Positions 39,458-45,491 of a stretch of DNA of 45,491 nt are shown piece by piece. Origin of the DNA: Gemmatimonadales bacterium (lineage in GTDB: Bacteria > Gemmatimonadota > Gemmatimonadetes > Gemmatimonadales > GWC2-71-9); contig JAICWE010000022.1 in assembly GCA_025934955.1 (NCBI GenBank), forward strand, positions 1 through 45,491, given 5' to 3'. The stretch's first letter is position 1, and each line of letters starts with the position of its first letter. The translations under genes and the position numbers were made by a program. The notes under the pieces were generated by a model that saw only the letters and a program-made list of their open reading frames with translations, ran no database searches and was not told the origin of the DNA.

Positions 39458-40410
39458 GGACCGGTCACCGGCGGCGCCGATGCCGCACGTACCTCTGCCA
39501 GTATTGGCCCGGCGCCGCGCGCCAGCGCGTCGTCCGCGAGGGCCTCGCCGAGAGTGAGTGCGTCTGCGACGGTGCGCGCCCGCATCCGCCGCATCACGGC
39601 GACCACGGCCCCGCCGTCAAGTGCGAGGACGCGCCCGGTCAGGCTGAGCTCCCCGCCCGAAAGCGTGGCGAGCGCCGCGACCGGAACCTGGCAGCCACCC
39701 TCCAGTCGGGCCAGAAAGGCGCGCTCGGCCGCGGTGGTGATGGCGGTAGCCTCGTCGTGTACCGGCGCGAGGAGATGCCGCACCGGCTCATCCCCGGTCC
39801 GCGCCGTCACCGCGAGGGCACCCTGTCCCGGCGCCGGCAGCATCACCTCCGGCGCGATGCGCTCGGCGATGCGCATGCCGAGTCCGAGCCGCAGGAGGCC
39901 CGCCGCCGCGAGCACGAGCCCGTTCCAGTCATTCGATGCATCGAGCCTGGCGAGCCGCGTGTCCACGTTGCCGCGCACGTCGGCGATGCGGAGATCAGGC
40001 CGCCACGCGAGGAGCTGCGCGCGCCGCCGCAGGCTGCTCGTCGCCAGCACGGCGCCCGGCGGCAAACCGGCCAGTCCGCCGGCGGGGCCGACCAGCGCAT
40101 CCGACGGATCCTCGCGCGCGCTCACCGCGGCGATGGCGATGCCGTCCGGCAGTGTCGTCGGCAGATCCTTGAGCGAGTGCACGGCGAGATCGATCCGGCC
40201 CTCGAGCAGCGCGTCGTCGAGCTGCCTGGTGAACAGCGCCCGCGAGCCGATGCGGCTGAGCGGCACGTCGGTGATCACATCACCGGTGGTGCGGATCTCG
40301 ATGCGCTCGGTCACGACGTCCGCCGCGGCGAGCCGCCCGCGCAGCCACTCGGTTTGCCGGAGCGCGAGAGCGCTCCGGCGCGTCCCCACGCGGAGCACGG
40401 CGCCGCTCAC
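39454..40410 (-). CDS. hemC: Porphobilinogen deaminase (hydroxymethylbilane synthase)
   Basis: 318 residues. It polymerises four porphobilinogens on a dipyrromethane cofactor bound to C240 (RLEGGCQVPV). The N-terminal VGTRRSALALRQTEWL, catalytic D82 in AVHSLKDLPT and LATSSLRRRAQLLAWRPDL are diagnostic. The GTG start shares GTGA with the hemG/hemY stop, and the stop shares ATGA with hemD. Confidence 0.97.
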   Translation of the reverse strand: MSGAVLRVGTRRSALALRQTEWLRGRLAAADVVTERIEIRTTGDVITDVPLSRIGSRALFTRQLDDALLEGRIDLAVHSLKDLPTTLPDGIAIAAVSAREDPSDALVGPAGGLAGLPPGAVLATSSLRRRAQLLAWRPDLRIADVRGNVDTRLARLDASNDWNGLVLAAAGLLRLGLGMRIAERIAPEVMLPAPGQGALAVTARTGDEPVRHLLAPVHDEATAITTAAERAFLARLEGGCQVPVAALATLSGGELSLTGRVLALDGGAVVAVMRRMRARTVADALTLGEALADDALARGAGPILAEVRAASAPPVTGP

Positions 40411-41777
40411 GCGATTGCCCCCGCAGGCGCGATGCTCGTCGTCAGTCGGTCGCGGAGACGGCGCGCGGCCGCGATCCCCGACGCGAGCGCGTCGCCCACG
40501 GCGACGCCGTCGCGCCAGCTACCCGCGAACGCGACCGCCGGCACGGCGCGTTCGGCGTCGTCCGCGAGCGCCAGATAGCGGCCGTGCCCGAGCTCCGGCT
40601 GCGGAATGGCGCGAGGCCAGCGCGCACTCCGGCGGAAGACCGGATCGCCGCGCACGTCCAGCAGCCGAGCGAGATCGTCGCGAACCCGCGCCTCCAGTGC
40701 GTCGGCATCGAGGTCTGCGAGCGCCGGCTGTCCCACGCCGCCAGCGAGCACGGTCAGCAGGACGTGACCGTCCGGCGCACGGCCGGGAAACAGCGACGAC
40801 GAGAAGATGACGCCGAGCAGCGTGAGTCCCTCCGTGGCCGGCGCCAGCACGCCGAAGCCATCCAGCGCATGGCCCACGTCGTCGCGCCGGAAGCCGAGCG
40901 CCAGCACGGCGACAGGAGCGTGGGCGATGCCGGCGAGGGCGCCGAGGGACCAGAGTTCGTCGGGCAGGGTGATGCCGGCATAGGCGTGCGCGGGCACGGC
41001 GAGCAGCAGCGCGTCGTGCTGCGTCCGTTCGCGACCGCCGGCCGTGCGCAGCTCCAGCATCCAGCCGCGTCCGTCACGCCGGATTCCGGTGACCGCGGCG
41101 TCAGGCTGCAGGCGCGAGATGCCGGCGGCGAGTCTCGCGGGGATCGCACCCATACCGCTGCGCGGAGCAGTGATCGTCCGCGGCGCGGCAGCGGCACGGC
41201 GTCGAGCGCGCATGCCGCGGAGCAGCGAGCCGTATTGCGCTTCCATTTCCGTGAGCCGGGGGAAGGCGTAGCGCGCCGACAGCCGGCCGGCGTCGCCGGC
41301 GAAGACCCCGGTCGTCGCCAGCTCGGCCACGGCGCCGGCTTCGCGGCCGAGGCGGCGGCGGGCGAACGCGGCGACGGTCTCCTCCTCGCCCGGCGCGCGG
41401 CGCGCGAGCGGCTCGGACATGAGCCGCAGCTTGCCGGTGAACGAGAGAAGTGGCGAGGCCATCAACGACGACGGCGAGAGCGGGAGCGGCACCACACGGC
41501 CGTGATGGACGACGTACCGGCGGCGCGCCTCCGGCGCAGCGGCAACGAGCTCGCCCGCGATGCCCACCTCGCCGAGCACCGCGGATGCGGACACATCCGG
41601 TGCGCTCATCGAGTTGGGTCCGAGCTCGGCGAGAAAGCCGTCCGCGCGCTCGGTGCGCACCACGCCGCCGGCGCGACTCGTCGCCTCGTACAGCACAACG
41701 TCGAGCCCCGCGCGCTCGAGAGTCCACGCGGCCGCGAGGCCGGTGAGCCCCGCGCCGACGACGGCTACCGACGCCAC
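40407..41777 (-). CDS. hemY: Protoporphyrinogen oxidase, HemY/PPOX (FAD) type
   Basis: 456 residues. FAD-binding GAGLTGLAAAW at the N-terminus, then YEATSRAGGVVRTERADGFLAELGPNSM and, near the C-terminus, VAFAGSWRDGVAVGDALASG, the FAD-closing motif. It oxidises protoporphyrinogen IX to protoporphyrin IX with O2 as acceptor (or coproporphyrinogen III to coproporphyrin III in the Gram-positive type). The adjacent hemF favours the protoporphyrin route. Placed between hemL and hemC, out of pathway order. The GTG start overlaps hemL by 13 bases, the longest overlap in this operon. Confidence 0.93.
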   Translation of the reverse strand: MASVAVVGAGLTGLAAAWTLERAGLDVVLYEATSRAGGVVRTERADGFLAELGPNSMSAPDVSASAVLGEVGIAGELVAAAPEARRRYVVHHGRVVPLPLSPSSLMASPLLSFTGKLRLMSEPLARRAPGEEETVAAFARRRLGREAGAVAELATTGVFAGDAGRLSARYAFPRLTEMEAQYGSLLRGMRARRRAAAAPRTITAPRSGMGAIPARLAAGISRLQPDAAVTGIRRDGRGWMLELRTAGGRERTQHDALLLAVPAHAYAGITLPDELWSLGALAGIAHAPVAVLALGFRRDDVGHALDGFGVLAPATEGLTLLGVIFSSSLFPGRAPDGHVLLTVLAGGVGQPALADLDADALEARVRDDLARLLDVRGDPVFRRSARWPRAIPQPELGHGRYLALADDAERAVPAVAFAGSWRDGVAVGDALASGIAAARRLRDRLTTSIAPAGAIA

Positions 41778-43066
41778 GCGCCGGCGAGTGCCTCGTCGAG
41801 CCGCGCGAGCTCCGCATCGCCGTGCGCGGCCGACGTGAACATCGCCTCGAACGCCGAGGGCGGCAGGTAGATGCCGGCGTCGAGCATGGCGTGGAAGAAG
41901 CGTGCGTACGCGTCGCGATCGGTGCGGCGAGCGTCGGCGTAGTTCCGGACCGGCGCGTCGCTGAAGAACGGCGTCAGCATCGTCCCGACGCGCTGCACCC
42001 TGAGCGGCACCCCGGCGCGCGCGGCGTGGTGAGCGAACATCTCATCCGCCCGCGCGGCCCACAGCGCCGCCGATTCCCAGACGCCGGGCTGGGTCAGCGC
42101 ATCCAGGGTCGCGAGTCCCGCGGACATCGCGAGCGGATTGCCGGAGAGCGTGCCGGCCTGGTACACCGGTCCGGCCGGCGCGATCCGCTCCATCAGCTGT
42201 CGGGGTCCCGCATACGCCGCCGCCGGCAGCCCGCCGCCGATCACCTTCCCGAGCACTGTGATGTCGGGCGCGACGCCGTACAGCAGCTGCGCCGCGACCG
42301 GGTGCACGCGGAACCCGGTCATCACCTCGTCGAACACGAGGAGCGCGCCATGGCGCCGCGTGAGCGAGCGGAGCCCGTCGAGGAAGCCGGGCTCCGGCGG
42401 CACCACGCCCATGTTGCCCGCCACCGGCTCGATCAGTACGGCCGCGATGGACTCGCCCCGCGCGGCGAAGAGCTGCTCCAGCGCGGCGAGATCGTTGAAC
42501 GCCACGACGATCGTGTCGGCCACGGTGGCGGCCGTGACGCCGGGTGAGTCCGGGAGACCGAGCGTCGCGACGCCCGAACCGGCACCGGCGAGCAGTGCGT
42601 CGGCGTGGCCGTGATAGCAGCCGTCGAACTTGACGATGCCGTTCCGGCCGGTGGCCGCGCGCGCCAGGCGCACGGCACTCATCACCGCCTCGGTCCCGGA
42701 GCTGGTGAACCGTACCATCTCCACCGACGGGATGAGCGCGACGATGCGCTCGGCCAGGGCGGTTTCCAATTCGGTCGGCGCGCCGAACGTGGTGCCGCGC
42801 GCCGCCGTCGCGGTAATCGCCGCGATCACGTCGGGATGCGCGTGGCCGAGGATGAGCGGACCCCACGAGAGCACGAGGTCGACGAAGTCGTGACCATCGA
42901 CGTCGGTGAGCCACGCGCCCCGGCCGGCCGCGATGAACCGCGGCGTGCCGCCGACGCTGCGGAACGCACGCACCGGGCTGCTGACGCCGCCGGGCAGGAC
43001 CCGCAGCGCCGCGGCGAACGCCGCCTCGGAGCGCACGGTGGTCCGCGTCGCCGCGGGCGCGCTCAC
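41765..43066 (-). CDS. hemL: Glutamate-1-semialdehyde 2,1-aminomutase
   Basis: 433 residues. PLP enzyme of the C5 pathway that makes 5-aminolaevulinate from glutamate-1-semialdehyde. [17 protein letters not shown] at the N-terminus, [25 protein letters not shown] and the PLP lysine K274 in [17 protein letters not shown] are all diagnostic. The GTG start shares GTGA with the hemB stop. Its presence shows that the organism uses the C5 route rather than ALA synthase; hemA (glutamyl-tRNA reductase) lies elsewhere. Confidence 0.97.
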   Translation of the reverse strand: MSAPAATRTTVRSEAAFAAALRVLPGGVSSPVRAFRSVGGTPRFIAAGRGAWLTDVDGHDFVDLVLSWGPLILGHAHPDVIAAITATAARGTTFGAPTELETALAERIVALIPSVEMVRFTSSGTEAVMSAVRLARAATGRNGIVKFDGCYHGHADALLAGAGSGVATLGLPDSPGVTAATVADTIVVAFNDLAALEQLFAARGESIAAVLIEPVAGNMGVVPPEPGFLDGLRSLTRRHGALLVFDEVMTGFRVHPVAAQLLYGVAPDITVLGKVIGGGLPAAAYAGPRQLMERIAPAGPVYQAGTLSGNPLAMSAGLATLDALTQPGVWESAALWAARADEMFAHHAARAGVPLRVQRVGTMLTPFFSDAPVRNYADARRTDRDAYARFFHAMLDAGIYLPPSAFEAMFTSAAHGDAELARLDEALAGAWRR

Positions 43067-44049
43067 GCCTCCTCCTCGAGCCAGCGGGCGACGTCTTTCG
43101 CATGGTAGGTGATGATCGCGTCGGCGCCCGCGCGGCGCATGCCGGTGAGCGCCTCCATCACGACGCGGCGCTCGTCGATCCAGCCGGCGCGTGCCGCGGC
43201 CTTCACCATCGCGTATTCGCCGCTCACGTTGTAGCAGACCAGCGGCAGCGTGCTCCGCTCCCGCACCGCGCGGACCACGTCGAGATACGCGAGCGCCGGC
43301 TTCACCATGAGCAGATCGGCACCCTCCGCCTCGTCGAGCGACGCTTCGAGCAGCGCCTCGCGCACGTTGGCCGGATCCATCTGGTACTCATGCCGGTCGC
43401 CGAACGCGGGCGCGCTGTCCGCCGCTTCGCGAAACGGGCCGTAGAAGGCGCTGGCGTACTTGACCGCGTAGCTCAGGATGCCGACGTCGTTCCAGCCGGC
43501 ATCGTCGAGCGAATCGCGGATGGACAGCACCATGCCGTCCATCATGCCGCTCGGCGCCACGATGTCGGCACCGGCGCGGGCATGGCTCACGGCGACCTGC
43601 CCGAGCACCTCAAGCGTGGCGTCGTTGTCCACCGTCTCGCCGCTCAGGATGCCGCAGTGGCCATGGCTGGTGTACTCGCAGCAGCAGACGTCGGTGAGGC
43701 GGAGGAGATCGGGCGCCCGCTCGCGAATCCGGTGCAGCGCCTGCTGCACGATCCCGTCCTCCGCGTAGTTCTCGCTGCCGACGGCGTCCTTCGTGGCCGG
43801 GAGCCCGAAGAGCAGCACCGCGCGGATGCCGAGGGCGACGATCTCGTCGACCTCGCGATCGAGCGCGGCGTCCACGGACAGCTGGTGCACGCCGGGCATG
43901 GACGCGATCTCGCGCCGTACGCCGCTTCCGTGCACGACGAAGAGCGGATGGATCAGGGATGCGACATCGAGCCGGTGCTCGCGCACCAGCGCCCGCAGCG
44001 CCCCGGTGCGTCGGCGGCGCCGCGGGCGGACGGTGGGGAATTCGCGCAT
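43063..44049 (-). CDS. hemB: Porphobilinogen synthase (5-aminolaevulinate dehydratase)
   Basis: 328 residues. It condenses two aminolaevulinates to porphobilinogen. Active-site lysines K197 ([16 protein letters not shown]) and K250 ([11 protein letters not shown]) and the zinc-binding cysteines in [13 protein letters not shown] (C122, C124, C132) show a zinc-type enzyme, not the Asp-rich magnesium type. It heads the seven-gene operon. There is no Shine-Dalgarno; instead a 7-bp hairpin ends two bases before the ATG. The N-terminus has an arginine cluster RPRRRRR. Confidence 0.97.
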   Translation of the reverse strand: MREFPTVRPRRRRRTGALRALVREHRLDVASLIHPLFVVHGSGVRREIASMPGVHQLSVDAALDREVDEIVALGIRAVLLFGLPATKDAVGSENYAEDGIVQQALHRIRERAPDLLRLTDVCCCEYTSHGHCGILSGETVDNDATLEVLGQVAVSHARAGADIVAPSGMMDGMVLSIRDSLDDAGWNDVGILSYAVKYASAFYGPFREAADSAPAFGDRHEYQMDPANVREALLEASLDEAEGADLLMVKPALAYLDVVRAVRERSTLPLVCYNVSGEYAMVKAAARAGWIDERRVVMEALTGMRRAGADAIITYHAKDVARWLEEEA

Positions 44050-44358
44050 GGGGGGACGATAGGCGTCCCCGGAGGTTTATGGAATACGGGAAGCTACTGA
44101 CTCGCGGAGCGGGATCATGCGGGTGAGCGTCCGATGGGAAGGACGGGCGCGCCGTTCCGCCCAGCGTTATGTTATGAACGGACCTGGTCCGCAGGTGACG
44201 TCCGGCGCTCTTACGCGAGGGGTGTGCGACACAGCGGCGCCGCCGACCGCCTCACTAGCATGCGGGCGCGGGCCGGCCGTTGCGATGGCGCGGGAACGAC
44301 GCAGGAGGCGCGAGGTGCAGAGGAACGGGCGGGCCGGGCAGCGCTCCTCGGCGGGCGC
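44050..44358. other. Divergent intergenic region (309 bases)
   Basis: Between hemB (minus) and the amidohydrolase gene (plus). It contains the hemB leader hairpin and, on the minus strand, TAGCTT (44096-44091), like the -10 elements at 16273 and 16759 but without a good -35. On the plus strand TTATGTTATGAAC (44168-44180) is the only AT-rich patch. An 81-codon open frame (44117-44362) has no ribosome-binding site and no coding character. GAGGCGCGAGG lies 40 to 50 bases before the plus-strand ATG. Confidence 0.45.
44052..44070 (-). promoter_or_regulatory. Hairpin in the hemB leader abutting the start codon
   Basis: GGGGACG-CCTAT-CGTCCCC on the minus strand, a perfect 7-bp stem with a 5-base loop, ending two bases before the hemB ATG. 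The region that normally carries the Shine-Dalgarno is the 3' arm of this stem and contains no purine-rich site. Confidence 0.4.
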
Positions 44359-45491
44359 ATGAGCCGGGGACGTGGATTCCGAGCCACCACGTGGGCGCTC
44401 GCGGCGGTGGCCGCGAGCGCCGTCGCGTGTGCGCCTTCGGCGCCGCGCCGGCTCGCGCCGCCCCGGCCGATCGATCCGATCACCGCGATCGTGGGCGCGA
44501 CGCTGTGGGACGGGACCGGTCGCGCGCCGATCCCCGGCTCCGTCACGCTGGTGCGGGGGGATCGCGTGCTCTGCGCCGGCAGCGCCACCGACTGCCCGGT
44601 GCCGGCGGGCGCGAACGTGATCACCGCGACCGGCCGGTGGCTCATCCCCGGCCTGATCGACTCGCACGTCCATCTGCTCTTCCTTCAGAACGGGAGCTCG
44701 AGCGAGGACCTGCCGAACGACCTGCACGACCTCCTCGCCAAGGGCATCACCACCGTGCGCGACATGGGCAGCAATCCCGCCGAGCTGCTGCGCCGGGTGC
44801 GCGCGGAGAGCTTTGCGCCACGCCTGTACACCATGCAGCTCGTGGCGGGACGCCGCTTCTTCTTCACGCCGTTCTCGCCGACGGCGACGGCGCGCGGCGT
44901 CGTGTACCGCGAAGCGCCCGGCGTCACCATGCAGCGACTGGGCTGGACGCCGATTCTCTACAATCCGGGCGACGACGCGGACGCGGTCGTGCGCCAGGCA
45001 CAGGCGGCCGGCGCGATCGGGCTCAAGCTCTACGCCCAGCTCGACAGCACCTCGGTCGCGGCGCTGGTCGCGGCGGCGCACCGCGCCGGCATGCCGGTGT
45101 GGGGCCACGCGTGGGTGCAGCCCACCAGCGCGCTGGAGCAGGCGCAGCTCGGGCAGGACGGCGTGGTACACGCGGCCGGCCTCGCCGGCGAGCTGTTCAG
45201 CAAGGCGGAGCGTGACACACTGGTGCGCGACGGCGACCTTCAGACCGCGACCGCGCGGGTGGCCTCCGCCAAGTCGGCCGACGACCCGCGGGTGCTTGCC
45301 GCGCTGGATTCGTTCGCGCGCTGGGGAACGATGTTCGAGCCGACGCTGGATGCGACCCGGCGCAGCGTCGCACACTATGACAGCAAGACGGCGCACCACA
45401 TGGGCATTCAGGAAGGCTACGTACGGGCGGCCGCCGCGTTCGGGCTCGAGGTGACGCGCGAGGCGATCGCGCACGGCGTGCGGATCAGCGC
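44359..45491 (+). CDS. Secreted amidohydrolase-family protein, C-terminus cut by the window edge
   Basis: At least 377 residues; the gene runs off the right edge. After a signal-like N-terminus (TTWALAAVAASAVAC, possible lipidation at C24) come the small beta-sandwich segment (AIVGATLWDGTGRAPIPGS, VTLVRGDRVLCAGS) and the metal-dependent barrel: GRWLIPGLIDSHVHLLF (H-x-H metal pair), GITTVRDMGSNP, GLKLYAQ (candidate carboxylated lysine) and a MPVWGHAWVQP histidine. These are typical of the Sgx9260/imidazolonepropionase-like amidohydrolases, which often act on X-Pro or acylated amino-acid amides. The ATG at 44359 is chosen because the signal peptide begins there. No ribosome-binding site is close. 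Confidence 0.85.
   Translation, partial: MSRGRGFRATTWALAAVAASAVACAPSAPRRLAPPRPIDPITAIVGATLWDGTGRAPIPGSVTLVRGDRVLCAGSATDCPVPAGANVITATGRWLIPGLIDSHVHLLFLQNGSSSEDLPNDLHDLLAKGITTVRDMGSNPAELLRRVRAESFAPRLYTMQLVAGRRFFFTPFSPTATARGVVYREAPGVTMQRLGWTPILYNPGDDADAVVRQAQAAGAIGLKLYAQLDSTSVAALVAAAHRAGMPVWGHAWVQPTSALEQAQLGQDGVVHAAGLAGELFSKAERDTLVRDGDLQTATARVASAKSADDPRVLAALDSFARWGTMFEPTLDATRRSVAHYDSKTAHHMGIQEGYVRAAAAFGLEVTREAIAHGVRIS

Noticed and set aside
38744-40810. A 688-codon plus-strand open frame opposite hemD-hemC
   Set aside because: Arg/Ser/Pro-rich antisense shadow over two diagnostic haem genes; no ribosome-binding site or motif.
44117-44362. An 81-codon open frame upstream of the amidohydrolase
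   Set aside because: No ribosome-binding site, Arg-rich composition and overlap with the real start region; typical chance frame in GC-rich DNA.

Overview
The window is very GC-rich (visibly near 70%), uses many GTG start codons and packs genes tightly: at ten junctions a stop and the next start share ATGA or GTGA. The mix of genes is a membrane-anchored Ser/Thr kinase with a TolB/TPR-like sensor, a divergent membrane pyrophosphatase, a bacterial inositol-phosphate synthase, a PEP-CTERM protein, TonB/ExbBD genes and many PAS kinases. This fits a free-living, aerobic Gram-negative, most likely a Gemmatimonadota. That assignment is inference from gene content, not from a marker gene. I see no IS element, prophage, integron, rRNA or CRISPR array.

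Layout. (1) 1-2218, minus: a thiamine-dependent 2-oxoacid dehydrogenase operon (E1 alpha, E1 beta, start of E2). (2) 2313-5282, minus: a large Ser/Thr kinase. (3) 5384-10157, minus: an inositol-lipid operon, with a phosphatidylinositol-phosphate-synthase-like enzyme, myo-inositol-phosphate synthase, an unknown 96-residue protein and a membrane pyrophosphatase. (4) 10278-19175: a peptidoglycan-sugar salvage region. It holds the exo-muramidase NamZ (minus), a GH3 N-acetylglucosaminidase and a class-C beta-lactamase-fold hydrolase (all three with lipoprotein-like signals), two Na+/solute symporters and a BadF-type sugar kinase, with an IscA-type Fe-S carrier under its own promoter in the middle. 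(5) 19203-24034, minus: an amino-acid permease, then tonB-exbB-exbD-exbD-tonB2. (6) 24163-28814, minus: five signalling genes. (7) 28929-30001, minus: Mn-type superoxide dismutase coupled to a PrxQ/BCP-type peroxiredoxin. (8) 30091-33404: a polytopic membrane protein, a PEP-CTERM protein with a sigma-54-like promoter and an upstream dyad, small cell-envelope proteins and tRNA-Ala(UGC). (9) 33443-36647: a hybrid PAS histidine kinase divergent from a MEDS-domain protein, with a CRP/FNR-like box between them. (10) 36718-44049, minus: a seven-gene haem operon hemB-L-G-C-D-E-F. (11) 44359-end, plus: a truncated secreted amidohydrolase.

How it works together. Region 4 reads as a pathway from wall fragments to phosphorylated amino sugars: NamZ and the GH3 enzyme trim MurNAc and GlcNAc outside the cytoplasm, the serine hydrolase may remove peptides, the symporters import, and the BadF kinase phosphorylates. 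Region 3 would make inositol-3-phosphate and attach it to CDP-diacylglycerol. Region 10 carries aminolaevulinate formation (last step) through to protoporphyrin IX, using the oxygen-dependent HemF, which agrees with the SOD/peroxiredoxin pair and an aerobic life. hemA and hemH are not in the window.
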